A stretch of DNA of 64,000 nucleotides from Hysterangium stoloniferum (Eukaryota; Basidiomycota; Agaricomycetes; Hysterangiales; Hysterangiaceae), in contig WHVD01000182.1 in assembly GCA_015178975.1 (NCBI GenBank), positions 1 through 64,000 on the forward strand. Reading direction: 5' to 3'. The position numbers were made by a program, and so were the translations under genes. Under the pieces are notes generated by a model. It was not told the DNA's origin, made no database searches, and worked only from the letters and a program-made list of their open reading frames with translations. Shown here in pieces: positions 44,837-57,459 of the stretch (within the stretch, counting starts at the first letter, position 1; the number at the start of each line of letters is the position of its first letter).

Positions 44837-45955
44837 CTACTGCCGCACCCTGATCACCTTCCGCTTCCCCTTCCCCCCCGGAGCAGCCGGGCTATTCGAC
44901 GGCGCCCCCTCGCCGGGCGGGAGTGCGCTCATGCCGGCCTTGACCGTCTCCACCAAGACATTCGCATCCTGCGCGGGGCTATACTGCGAGATGCGGGACG
45001 AGCCGGCGGGCGGGCGCGGCAGCCGCGAGGTCCGCTTGTGGACCGGCGCAGACGCGGTGCGGGAGTGCGCGGACGACTTGGCCTTGTCTTTGCTGGCGGG
45101 CGACTTTTGGGGGCGGCCGCCGCGGTCGGGTCGTCCGCTGCCGGGGCGGGGGTCGCTCCGGGCACGAGGTCGGGGTTGAGCCGCTGGACATTCGTCGCGA
45201 TCGCCATCAGGAGTTGTTTCTCTATCGTGTTAGAACAGGTGTTTAGACGGATATGTTATCGCTCGGGGGTGCGGTGCGGAGGAAACCTACTTGTTTGGAT
45301 TACATTGTGTTGCAGTCGTCCATCCGCTTTAAAACAAACTTTGACACGGCCTGGGTTCTCCCAGTCGCGGGGATGTTGCTTCGTAGGCTAGAATTATTGA
45401 ACAAACCATATTTGAAAAAAGCACATTGCAGATAAAAAAAGTGCATGCAGACCTCGTGGAGGGTCTTTAATCCCAGCTGGGCACACGCCTCCACAATGTC
45501 CGACGACAGCGGCCACCACACACTCTTCTCCCGTGGAACCCGCCGTTCGCTCCCCTTGTACGGCCTCTTTGCATCGATATATATGGGGTATATCGATGTC
45601 CAGCTACACACACAGTCTCGTAAGTGGGCCGCACATGAAAGAAAAAACGAAAAAATGCATACTTCTTGTACGCGCTGTCGTCTTGAACCCACACGACTTT
45701 CCGTCCGGTCACAGGATCGGTCGTTACATTCTCATGAGCAGTCGATGTCTCCCCTTGCTTCGGTGCGGACGGCTGGCGGGCTGGCGGGCGCGGTGACGGC
45801 GACGGGGAAGGGCCCGGCGTCGGGGACAGAGGAATATCCAGTTCTTGCAGTATGGGACCATGGGAGCCTGTATTGGGCAGCGATGGCAATGGGAGATCCG
45901 TGTCGTCGTCAAACTCCTCGTCTTCAACTTCCTCGATGGCTGCACTCCGTGACAT
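44837..45955 (-). CDS. SRP19/Sec65-like signal recognition particle subunit
   Basis: SRP19 binds SRP RNA and helps load SRP54 for targeting secreted proteins to the ER. Exons: 45955-45663, 45603-45453, 45387-45291, and a last exon from 45221. Exon 1 is acidic and Pro/Ser-rich. The core follows: SIYPIYIDAKRPYKGSERR, WWPLSSDIVEACAQLGL, HPRDWENPGRVKV and KKQLLMAIATNVQRLNPDL, the classical SRP19 order. The start is the ATG reading MSRSAAIEEVE. The tail is unresolved: the frame after LNPDLVPG stops at 44929, but another frame continues to 44837 and ends KGKRKVIRVRQ, a basic end typical of fungal SRP19. Either a short undetected intron or one frame change in the GC-rich Pro stretch (about 45090-45160) would explain it. 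That stretch is a likely place for a sequence error. Confidence 0.85.
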
Positions 45956-46086
45956 GCTTGAGAAGGTGAACACGCGTGTGACTGTGACGCTCAAGTATAG
46001 GTCTCCCGCCGCCTAGGTGGATGAAGCTCTCTGTCACGATGTAAGTGCAATTGCGATGGCGGTCAAAAAAAGGGCTCTTAATTAAC

Positions 46087-46644
46087 ATGTATATCAGTAT
46101 CTTACCATTCATATTCTGTCTATTGTGGACGGTCACAGCGCAGTTTTCAGGAGGCGACCGTCCGAATAATGGCGCGAGGCTAGATCCTCCAAACCATGCG
46201 TCAAACAGGACCGACTCTCAGGTCATTTGTGAGCCATTCGGGGCATGCACACGATGCCCCGACGAACAAGTAAGGTTTTTTTTCACTGCACAGTCACAGT
46301 CGGTTGTATCTCACTGTTCTTGGGCAGCTGGACCAGCCGTTTTGCCGCCCCTTTGGAAACCGCCAACTGCTGCACTGTCGGTCTGCCGACTCGGTGGGCG
46401 ACACTCCCACATGGGGCCCGTGCGGGCGCATCATCCTGAAAGAGAGGGCGGATTTCTTAGAGTTTGCGGTAATACGAACGCTCTTGTTGCGCGTGCGAAG
46501 GATGCGCTGACAATTGCGGATTTCCAGGCCTGCAACGCCGCATTTACGGTGGTCGGGCTCCTTGTGATCGTTGCGCGGTCTCGACGGCTAGCGTATCAGC
46601 GGTCTCGAGCGCTTGCAGCCCGAATAGGCATCGGTAGAGTTTGA
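46087..46644 (+). CDS. JTB-like small membrane protein, 146 aa
   Basis: Exons 46087-46269, 46328-46468 and 46528-46644, all joined in phase 0. MYISILPFIFCLLWTVTAQ is a signal peptide. The ectodomain has a Cys pattern CEPFGACTRC, then PFCRPFGNRQLLHC and a further GPCG. After FLEFAACNAAF comes one membrane segment (FTVVGLLVIVA) and an Arg-rich cytosolic end (RSRRLAYQRSR). This layout, and the position of the last Cys just before the membrane helix, match the JTB (jumping translocation breakpoint) family, type I membrane proteins of unclear role. The assignment rests on layout rather than strong identity. The first ATG in frame with the signal peptide was chosen. Confidence 0.65.
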   Translation: MYISILPFIFCLLWTVTAQFSGGDRPNNGARLDPPNHASNRTDSQVICEPFGACTRCPDEQVRFFFTAQSQSVVSHCSWAAGPAVLPPLWKPPTAALSVCRLGGRHSHMGPVRAHHPEREGGFLRVCGNTNALVARAKDALTIADFQACNAAFTVVGLLVIVARSRRLAYQRSRALAARIGIGRV

Positions 46645-47560
46645 GCATGGCGAGGAGGGCATTCGAAGTACTCCGGAGCGTCAAATATGTGTATTCCTCG
46701 GACATGATGCCCGATTCGACCCGCACAGCATATTAATACTAAAAACGGCTTCTTTGTAAAAGATCATGCATGTCGACTATGGGGGGGTGCGACACGAACA
46801 CGCGCTAAGCCAGGTCTTCGAGAATACCGGGGGCTGAAAGAAGTGGTGAGTTAATGTCTGGAATCTATGCGCAAATGAATGTTCGTACCAGACATTTCCA
46901 TTTGATCACGGGAGGAGATTAATGAGAGTACTATGAATTGCACGGTATCGGCGGAGAGCACTATGAATTGAACGACATCAGCGGACAGCACTATGAATTG
47001 ATCGATATCGGGAGGACTGGGTCAAGTTTTTCCCTCGACCCCTGCACGCGTGATATATACAGATATAGTGATCAGACGACAATGAAGACGTGCTTAGGGT
47101 TTAGAATGGCCAAACTCGATTCAATTAATGTTATTGTGACCCCCATCTCGGTCTTTTCGGGAGCAAGCGTGATTTCACCAAAGATAACCGGTGAGTCTCG
47201 GGAACCCTGGCGGAGTGTGATGGCAGATCACCTAGGAACGTACGTCATCGATTGATCCAACCCACGTGACATTATCCTTTACGGAATTCACCGTTCGATT
47301 ATTTAGCCATCTAAAAAATACATTTACACTAAGATAAGCTTCACAAATCACAGTAATTAATGCAAAGCTACCAATATGAGAGAAAAAGCAAGCAGTATTA
47401 CAACGACGAGGTAGAAAAGTAGATAGTTGCAGAGAGAGGGAAAAAAAGAAAAAGAAAAAGAAAAATTTGTCAAACGAGTCGAAAGCATCGAAAACATTGA
47501 CTAGAAATACAGATGACCATTTCCCCCAGAGAAAATCAGAGAAGAAAAGTCTCATAAAAC
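46645..47560. other. Intergenic with a small tandem repeat
   Basis: A 30-bp unit containing AGCACTATGAATTGA is repeated three times at about 46927-47013. A-rich runs lie near 47445. No supported gene. Confidence 0.55.
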
Positions 47561-50500
47561 TTATCTCTCCATCTTCATCGCCGGCGTCCCGTACGGCCCA
47601 GGTGCGTTAGGATCACTCGCAAACATGCCCAATTGGTCCATGAACGAATGCCACTGGTTATCCCAGTCAGGGTCTCCCCCCAGCATTCCAAAAGCAGACT
47701 GCGTATCCGACGGCGCTGGCACATACCCCGTGGGAACCATGTACGGCGGGTTCGCCACCTGTGAATTTCCATTATTCCAAGACCCCATCGCAGGCTGGTG
47801 CTGCGCCTGCTCTCGACTCTGAGACTGCATCGATGAATTATGCAGACTCGTCGAATACTTCGCCTGCGGATACCCCCCCATGCGCTCGTATCCATTCTGC
47901 GTCCCTAAACTCCCAGTAATATTAGCATAACTGTTCGAGCCGATGTGCTGCTCCGTTTCCTTAGTCGATCGCAGATCCGCTAATAGGGAAGGGTGCGCTT
48001 TTTCCAGTGTCTCCGGCGTAAATCCTCGTTGAGCTCCACTTTTCGGCGAGGTCCGGTGGAACTGCGGGCTTTCAGGCGAGTTGGCAGACCCTGGTGAGTG
48101 TGCCGTCCCTCCAGTTGAAGGGGTAGTGGACGTACGACCTGCCACAATGCGAGTGTGACCGCCTAGGATTTGGAGCTCTTCATCCTGTGTATCGGGATTC
48201 TCGGGAATCTCAGCGGGCACCGCATGCTTCCCGGAATGGCTGCGATTGAAGGCCTGATGAGCACGGAAGCGTAGGCGGGTAACAACCAGCTACTCAACAT
48301 GTCAATTTCAAGGCTGGTCATCGGACAAGAAAATCACTTACCAAGGCTTTTGCAGGTCGTCCAGTTAATTCTGGATTTTGAGCAGCTGCTCTCTCAAATA
48401 GCTCGTATGCTGCGTTAATCTGGTCTAATGCTGGCTGCGCCAAGGGGCTATCTGGTGCCTTTGCAACAATAGATCCAACCACGATCTAAAAAAATGCATT
48501 AATTCCGCCGCAAGCCCAGCTTGTCGGTCGAAACACTCACAGCTGCGGCCAGCCCATGGCACCAATAGAGCCAGAAACGTTTAGCGAGATCTCCATTCAC
48601 CCGTTCAAGAGCTTGCAACATGGCAAGCATGACGCAGGAGGAACGGAAGATCGCCAGTACAGAGGGGGCATACCGTCCCTCCAGAAGATTGTGTGACGGT
48701 TGATGTTCACTTATGGCACGAACGAAGTAGCCTCGGTGAAGATATTGCAGTGCTAAAGAACAAACGCATTAATCACCGAGCTGTGCAACAAAAATATGGA
48801 ATGACAAACTTAAATGCGGCCATGCTACAATCATAAACTTTTGCATAGTCACACCCAAAGTCGCGCCCGTCAAGTCAACGATCGGATCTCCCGGGGCACG
48901 TCTCGTATCGAACTCGATCAAAGGCGCAACGTCCTGATCTCGGACTTTCCTATCTAATGCCAACACAGTGGAGTAATTAGCTGTTTTGGCACCGAGAATG
49001 GCCTCGATAACAGGCGAGAGGTAGACAGAGAAAAAGCGATATTTAGTCGAATGGAAAGGAGGATCCAGCGCATCATTTGGAAACGCGAATTGTGTCGAAT
49101 CCGCGGGCATTTTGCAATCGATGGTGGATAATGAAAGGGAAGGCGGTCGACCGAAATTGAGCGCCTGGGGAAAAAACATGAATTAAAAAAAATAAAAGGG
49201 GTGAGCACGTGCTTACCTCTGTCAATTCGAGAGCATACAGCTCCCAAAGCAGAAGACGTTGCCGCTCCACCGTTTTCTGTTCTAGTAAACGCCATGCCGC
49301 ACTGTCTCGATCTTTAAATAATAATAAAATCGAGGTGAGAACATAAAATTCGGAATTATAAATAGGAGGCGTACGTAATCCGACCTAATGATTGCCGGTC
49401 ACAGTTAATTTTCGGACAGGTCTCAGGAGTGCATCAATCACGTACATTCTGCGATAAATTCACGACCAGTCCCATGATGCCCCACGATATCTGTTCGCTG
49501 TATTTCCTGTTGCCTAGCCAATGATAGTATGACATGAGAAACTACAGCACAGTCATCAGCCACATAGTCGCGTTTAAATAGCACAAAGTAAGATAAGAAA
49601 AAAAAAGGGCATACCAAAGTTTGAATCGCTGGCACCGTTGGTTCTACTAAGATCGAAGCGCAACTGAGTCCGGCCCTTGCCAACTGGTGGTAGAATTCGG
49701 CGTCCATATTATTTGGCGGAAATGAAAGGTCGAGTAGCGTTGCCACAGAAAAGACCATGAATATCAGGGAGAGTTCGTGCGCTTCCGGGCGGGCCCGCAC
49801 ATCGTTTTCCTCCCTATGCGAGGATGTCGGCGAGGGATTATACACCAAGGCGAAAATTTCATCCATGCATTCTCTCGTCACCGGGTGACAGCTATGGGTG
49901 GGGAAAAAAACATCAGTATATTACCGAAGATATATTAGTAGTGATGCGTACAGCCATGCCGCATGTTGAAAATAGGTTTCACACAAAGCCCAGGCTTTTC
50001 CTGATGCTGGCAAGTACTCCTTCATACGCTCCAGCACTTGGACTCTGTCGTTTGCGAGGTTTGCAAACATGATCGGGGATGGGAGCGATTGGCCGACAAT
50101 GTTTTGTATTTCGCGTGGGAGCAAGTCTCTCATCTCCGGATCATCGGACTGTGTGGGGGGGCGCGTTAAATATTCAGCCACCGCTGACGTTCTGACGAGG
50201 AAATGTCATTACCTGAAGGAGCATCTGAGGAAATTAGGGTGATCAGACAATGTCGACCGCGGTCGAGCGTGAGAGAGAACTGTCTTACATGCATGCCAGC
50301 CGTCCGACCGAGGAAGTTGGAGTTGCCCGACGAATCGATGGTCAACGTCCCGAGCGAGTCCTGAATAGAATCGATATCGTCCTGATCGTCATCCGGATTA
50401 AATGATTCGTGAACTGGCGAGGTGAGAGCGTCACTGCCATAGCTCGGCAGGAATTTCGTTTCGAGGAGTGGATGGTTGTCGTTGGAATACTTGGCTTGGA

Positions 50501-50948
50501 GCGTTCGCAGAGCGTCTTCAAGCTGCCGACACCGGTTTGTGAGCTCTGCTATTGTTTTGCTGAGCTTGACGGCATCTTCAGCCAGAAGTCTGAGAAGGCA
50601 TGTATGTTAGGATCCGTAGGATACATTGGGAAGAGGCCGGACGCACCGAGGGCGAGGAGGCAGCGACCCTGGAGAAAAGATAAACCTCCCCCTAGTACAT
50701 GAAACAAAGGGCAGAGTACACACCGTTCGGACACAATGCAGCAACATTCCTCTTTCTGCAACTCTCGCATGGAAAAACACGGTCGCATCTGAGCTTAAGA
50801 CGTCCTAGAATGCCATTTCAGCCGCCTAAGAACGTGCAGTAGCGTGAAGGCGGTATAACTCACTGCACTCTGCACACGAGTGAGGTTTCCCGCTGGATCG
50901 TACAGCTCGATGTGCGTGTTGTGGTAATGCTGGTAGACTACTGGCCAT
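47561..50948 (-). CDS. Zn2Cys6 fungal transcription factor with middle homology region
   Basis: The first exons 50948-50864 and 50804-50724 encode the binuclear zinc cluster CX2CX6CX5CX2CX8C: SCAECR, LKLRCDRVFPCESC and KRNVAALC, split by an intron inside the cluster as is usual in agaricomycetes. A coiled-coil linker follows (ELTNRCRQLEDALRTLQ, near 50500), then the acidic stretch DDDQDDIDSIQDSLG. The fungal_trans domain runs over several exons between about 50180 and 48340: ELSLIFMVFSVATLLDL, QLARAGLSCASI, YYHWLGNRKYS, SWGIMGLVVNLSQN, RQRLLLWELYALE and, later, YLHRGYF. The last exon (to the stop at 47561) is a Ser/Gln/Asn-rich tail, probably an activation region. About a dozen exons; not all borders were worked out. 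Target genes unknown; no pathway cluster lies next to it. Confidence 0.88.
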
Positions 50949-53900
50949 GCTGAAATAACGTTGGCGGGAAGGAAGGTCAAGCGGTTCCCTTTACTCTTCG
51001 TCTAACTTGGCGGAGTTTGTGTATGCCGGCATTGTCCGTGCTCCCGCGCCAAGTGACTATGCCTCAACGGGTCATTGTTTTCTACGCTACGTAAGTTTTC
51101 TAGCGATATCTCTGTTTAGTATTGTCCGGATGATGTTTCCCCTAAAGGCAACTAGCGAGGAACTCTTTAGCACACCATCCTGACATGTCGTGCCTTAGTC
51201 TTTTAATTTCAAGATATCATCCACCCCACGACCACGATGATCTGTCGAAGACCCGAAGAGCCGAAGTGGCCCCTGTGGCAATATTTCGTTATGATTCCCT
51301 CTGGCCAAGATTTGGATCCGGGTCGCAAGGCAACGTGGGGTGAGCCCTACGCACATTTTCATTACCTCCGCGAGCCTTCTGCAGGCGTGTTTTACGTCTG
51401 GTAGAGCCCACGTCCAACTGCGTCAGCCACGAGCACGTGCCACGCCTCATCTTTAAGTTTGGCTCTTTTGGCAGCGCAAAGACAGCGTTAAAAAGCCTAG
51501 ATTCCGAGTTATTCGACCCTGCTGGGAGATCACTTTTTGCGCTTACCCTCTTACCGGGCACGTCGTCGACACAGCCAACCGTGACGGGTCATACATTCTA
51601 GCATGATGACGTCTGTCGATACCCTGACATTTACCGACCTCAACCTAGGTTCGTTTGTGGACGAGGTTCGCCCGGATCAGAGAGATGACATTTCCTATCG
51701 CGTGCTCTTGTTTGCATCACCACTGCACCTTTGATCGATATTCGAAGGCAGCTACTTACGGACCGGCGTCATGGCGCTTAACCGTACCTTTATGGCTCAG
51801 TCTAAAGAGAAACCGGCTCTATGATTCCCTTGGTAATTATCAATAATGACCGATGATTAAAATGACTTGTGCGATTCTTAGGCTGCGAGCCGGCTGCGCC
51901 CTCCCAAGTGGAGCGGCCGCCATTTGGTGGTGGGGCAGGAGTGAGTGTCTATTGAAACAATTGACGCTTCAAGCATTTAAATTTCTGTTTACCCTTACAA
52001 TCATCATGGCATCGATTAGTGTTCATTTATCGAAGATCTATCCGTTTCAAGATGTTGCTGATGATATAGTGCCAGTATGTAAAGTTTATCTGTGACAGGC
52101 ATCTTCTCAACGCATTAGTGTAAGCGACGCGCAGCGCCATACACGGCGCCAGGTTAGGGATCGACCAACAGACAATCCAATCTGTAGATTGCAAATACAA
52201 ACCTATTTTTAGGTTCCCATGAGAAACGTCAGAGTCAAGTCAGCATTTCGACTGAGCTCCGCGTCGATCTTGATCTCGATCAGGCCGTGTCTCCCGGGTT
52301 TGCAGGTCTAGATCGAATGAGAGTGAATACACGCTGTTCAAGAAAGCACATTACGCGGGCGTGCTTTGATCGATTACGCTGCATACACTCGGAGGCGGCG
52401 ATCGCTGGATTTGGACCCGTCGCGACGGGGCTGTCCTTTTTAATGGACAAAGTGTGCGCAATCAATGCTCGGTTATCGTCTTGAAGATTTCAATTGGCAC
52501 TGGAAACGCCTGTCGTCCAATATTGGCTCGGCCTCCCCCCCCGCCGCCCGCGGGGATGGTACATCGTGGAAGGCATCAGCGGAGTGGTGCGCCATACACA
52601 TACATGATTGAGAAAAAAACATTTTTTTTACCCGACTCAAGATAATAAAAAATTGACATTACGGCCGTCATACGACTATGTATGTCCAGGCTTCTAGGTG
52701 GTATCTAATTCCGTAGAGGAATTAAACTTCCTCACAAATAATTTTAAAGTGATGCCAAGGTGAAAATTGATCCATAATTAATGCCTGCGGCATTTCTCTG
52801 GATCAAAGGAAACGAAGGAGAACGATGGTAGGACCCGGATCAAGATGGGCACTTGCGCAGTGCACACGTTGGTCGGAACAAACGCATTATATGAAGAAAA
52901 AAAACAGAGTGAGCCATATAATATGGCAAGCACTCGAGTGATATGAATATGAGATGTTGCTCCTTATGGGGGTTTACGACGGCGGGGATTCAAAAGCAGA
53001 CTGAGTTGTAATGAAATCCTCATTGTAGCGTAGAGGAACCCGCGGCTTTCCGTGCTTCTATTAATTCAGTGCGGTCGGTACCAGGGCAGAAATTAAGCAC
53101 TTTTACTTATAGTATACTTGGGGTACATTCTTATTTATAGCAGAAGACACCTCAATAGAGAACGAAAATAGACAATTCAACGAAAACAGGTAATGAATCA
53201 AGCGAACAATTGGGATCTGAGAAGGGATAACGGGATACACGCGTAAGTACGAGCGAGGGCGATAGAGACGTGCGTCACAGTCACGGACCGGAACCTGTAG
53301 CCTGTCAATTGAATGCCAAGTCGGCAGTCGCTTTTGGGCGCGAGCATCAAACAGCTCGTAGTTCCGTCTGCATTCTCCACATTCTCCCGATGAATCAAGT
53401 CGTGTTTCATCTCGGAGCGACGGCACGGTCTCCGAGGTTTAAATTTCCGACTCTGTGTAGACACCAGTCTCCGGTCCCCAGGCGTGGGAGACCTCTCTTC
53501 AATTTCTAGCTTTCCCGGCCCTTTACGATTTATATGAGCATCACGGTCTAATGTACAGTCGAAATATAAAACGGAATGGCAAATGTCATGCTTACATAGC
53601 TTGAATGAAAGAATGTGAAACAATCAAAGGGATAGAACACAGAGAGAAAAGTCGCTAATCAGCATACATGTACACTATTGTGATAGTATAACAAATCCCT
53701 GGATTCCAGATGGAAATGGGATCTACATGACTGGTCAGGGACCGTCGCGCGTTGCTGTTATAAACAAGCGTATCCTGCTTCGGGTACCTCTGGCAGTGGC
53801 CGCTGATGTCCTTTTCATCGGTGCACATACAACCAGTCCATTCTGCGAAGGCTGCCCAATTCTTCTATCATTCGCTACTTTTTTTTCATAAAAATTTTAG

Positions 53901-56900
53901 CATTCACACCCAAATGGAGTAGTGAATTGTATAGGCGTTCAGATAGATCAAATGTCTACCCTTCATGCGATATCCTGAGCTTCTTTCGCTCCTCCATGCT
54001 CAAATTCTTGTAAAATCTCGTGATCCTCTTTCACCCCTCCATCTTCTAATTATTGTAAAATCTCGTCATCTTCTTTCGCAACTCCCTGTTCTAATTCTCA
54101 TAAAATGCTACACGCCATGTCAGAATCCGGACATTTGCAGAAGAACATAGTCACATCCTCATCCCAAGTGTTAGCGGCCGCAGTTGCGCCTCGTAACCCT
54201 GACTATTCCAGCAGCTTCTTCTCAATTATTTCGCACGACTACTGCACATGCGAACCCGACATTGTTAAAAAATGTTAAAATATGCGGTATGCGCGATCAC
54301 GTGAGCATACAGCCGGACTTGCGCTGCTAGTGGCTTCACAGGGTTTTATGGAAATCCCAGTCTGAATATATATGAATTACCGTAAAAGGATTGATTAGTC
54401 AAAATATGATGAGCTTGGCCAAACGGCCTCTGAATGCCTGAGAACCACAGCAGAATCGGGGGAACATTTCAGATTGGGATTGATAGATCTCCGGACGAAC
54501 ACCGACTTCGATCAAGGGATAGAATTAGCTGTTAAGTTTTCGGTGGCGCTGTTCTTAGACCGTATCACTTTCCGTTGTCTGAGTAGGTGACGGTTAACTC
54601 ATTGTAAACGGATGAGTACTACTATACATGACTCATCCTTATATAGCCTTAGTAACCACTTACTAATACCCCTGAGTCCTTGCCGCTCGCTTACCGAATT
54701 CCCAAAAATTAACATTAGCCCGGCATATCGTTGCGAGTATTTCTGACTCTGAGCGGGCGAGGGAATGTCTGTTTGTGTAAACAAATTATAATTTAATATA
54801 TTGCGACAGAGTGTGGGGGGCTCTGAATACCTCTGAATACCTCCAACCTGGTAGGAGAGCATGGGAAAAATATCATATCTGCACATTATTACATATAAAC
54901 ATCATGTGGTTGCTGTCAAGTTAACACACTCCTTCAATGCTAGCACTCAACAATATCATATGCAAATATAGCCTCTCTGGCTCTTTCATCCAGACTTGGC
55001 ATTATACAATCTATCAATATCTGGTTAGACACAAGAGACATAAAGCGGAGCTTTGAATGTATTATGTAATATAAAATGATTTTCTGAATTATGCGTACAC
55101 AAGGATAGCCCTAAAGTTCAGATGTAAAGATAGGTTATAATGTGCAACGTAACTACAGGTACAAATATGTAAGTGCGGCGTGTGGGTATTATAAGTAACA
55201 AAAGATCTCGCCTCAGCAGTCGGACTATGTGTAAGACGACTGATGCATATGGTATGTGTTGAGGCCCGTTGCTATAGACGTTGCCGTGTTTAAAGTTTTG
55301 CCGTTCGGTAATCTCACTGTGATGACACTTGTGGGTCCCCAGTATATTTCGTGCCAGCATGCAGTAGCTTAGTAATACAAACTTTTTTTTGTTCGTGTCC
55401 ACCGTGTACCAGCGTATATCCTGCGTCAACAGCCCGAACGTTGCCTGAATATCATATTGGCTCAATCGATGATTGATTCTCGCGACGCCATAGTCGTTTA
55501 TGAAGAACTAGTGCCCTCAAATCTATGCATGGCTATTCAGAGGTTCCCAGGCCTACCATTGTCCTGAATATCCAAGGCCCAATCCAGGCAGATCTACACT
55601 GACAATCAAGCTTGACCTATTCATACTTCGACCAGAAATTCCCAAGACGCTCTGTGCTAACATCTTCATAGCTCGGACATTATTGCAGACATTCAGGAAG
55701 GCAAGCATAATAATCATCAAACGACAAGTGATAAGAAATTTCATTTACTGATGCTTACAAAAAAGTAACCATGTTATTCCATAGGTTATGGCCAGCGTAT
55801 TAATTATCCCATGAAGCCACGACTTGCTTAATGCTAATATTTATTTGATTAAGCCCTTCAAATCCCTGAATTTGTGCCCCATATTTCTCAGCACGAACGT
55901 ACAATTACAACGCCTTAGCTAGACTGAATCTCGATGTGGGCATCTAGATAACAATTGTTTAAAGGCACTTGTATACTTTCGAATCAAATTTCAAGTATAA
56001 TAACACACTGTGAGTGGGCTCACAAATAATGTAGGAACGAGATGCATGGATAATGTATCTCCCTGAACAATTTGCAACTTGAAGCTGCATTCCTTTTTGT
56101 CAAGACAGAACTGGGGTGCGTTAGTAGACCCAAATAAGCCATCACTCGCTCATCCCAATAGACCAACAAAAAAAAAGAGGAACGGGTATTCCAATATAGA
56201 CAATACCCATCAGATCCAAAAAGGGGGAGATAGGAGAAGGTAACAATAGTCCTCAGCATGTACGAAACGCCGAGTATGCCCGTGCCTCATTTAAATTTTT
56301 TGGTCAGTCCAACATTTGCGGGATGCAGTCGATATAGTTCAACTTCATCGATGCGATATCTGGAGGTTTCTAGGAGAAGGCCAACCACGACCCTTGGAGA
56401 TCGTTATACCATAACGGGTGGGTCCTTTATGCCAGAACGAGCAGCAACTCATGTATCACAGCTAATGTGCAAGCAATGCACCTCAAAGGTCGATCATCAG
56501 ATCGTCAAACATCCATTCTGGGGTGGTATGAAACTCGAGGTGTGGTCGACAATACAAATTTAGGCGTGTTTCGTCGAAGCTAGCTCATCCGGTTATTCGA
56601 GGAAAAGAATGCACGTGTGAGAACAAGGGGAAGCTGGATTGAAGGAATTCGCATCGGCCGAATGCTAGTGCAGTGTCACAGGGTGATACGAAGCCCGGAA
56701 TGTGAGAAGACCACATGTACCACGAGAACGAATCATGAAGTGTAATTTTAATAGCTTTTTTGAACCGTGGTAATGCGGATTAGGAGAAACAAAAGGCACG
56801 GATGCTTGCGTTACAGGTCTCATAGCTCCTGAGCAAACGATACTGATACGAGGACTCGAATGACGCACCGGATATACAGATATATGGAACCTTTGACAAA

Positions 56901-57459
56901 TTGCGCTGGATGGTGATGTGCTGGCCTTGTTTAGAGCCTGAGTGCGGCTTCTCTAACATCGGTAAGGCGCCAAGTTTTGTCCGTTCCTATGAGATATATA
57001 TTGGCAGATGGTGCGTGGGCTCATTCCCTTTGAAGAAATCAAGCGAAGGGAACTCGTGAGGAAGAGATGGAGCCGGAAAATTGCGTCCCATTGTTGTTCG
57101 CCCATTGTTGTCGGAGTTTGAAAGTAAAATGCTCGAACAAAAGGATTCATCAATAGACTCGATATGCACGAGTCCTATAGTTCTGGATATAAGCTGGCTA
57201 GACGAAAAGGGCGAGCTACCCATTGTCTCTTCTTATATATCTATCTAGGGCCTGCGGTCCTTTCAATCCTACCACCATCTGGTCCACTTCAACGGTTACC
57301 TTCAACCTACTCTTTTAACAACAACAAATACTTGCAATGTCGGCAACGTTTACAGCTAGGCCTTGTGAGTGTTCTCTGTGGCGCACTGTTTGAAAACCAC
57401 CTTAAGGAGTCTTTGCTTCTCTAGTACCGCCAATCCTATATAATGGTCCCATCATATCG
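50949..57459. other. 6.5-kb region without a supported gene
   Basis: Only short frames on both strands, none with a recognisable motif or a convincing splice chain. Contents worth noting are an imperfect 45-bp tandem repeat at 53970-54112, a GC-rich start (51000-52600) and an AT-rich rest. No retroelement domain, LTR pair or RNA gene was recognised. A TATA-like CCTATATAATGG at about 57435 precedes the gene at 57460. Confidence 0.5.
53970..54112. repeat. Imperfect 45-bp tandem repeat, three units
   Basis: The unit runs CTTCTTTCGC..CTCC to TAAAATCTCGT. The unit length is a multiple of three, so a 61-codon plus-strand frame (53965-54150) shows a 15-residue repeat (LLSLLHAQILVKSRD and variants). 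I do not consider that frame a proven gene. Confidence 0.6.

Noticed and set aside
47232-47555. Minus-strand ORF with a long Phe run
   Set aside because: The Phe run is the translation of an A-rich low-complexity tract in the 3' region of the transcription factor gene.
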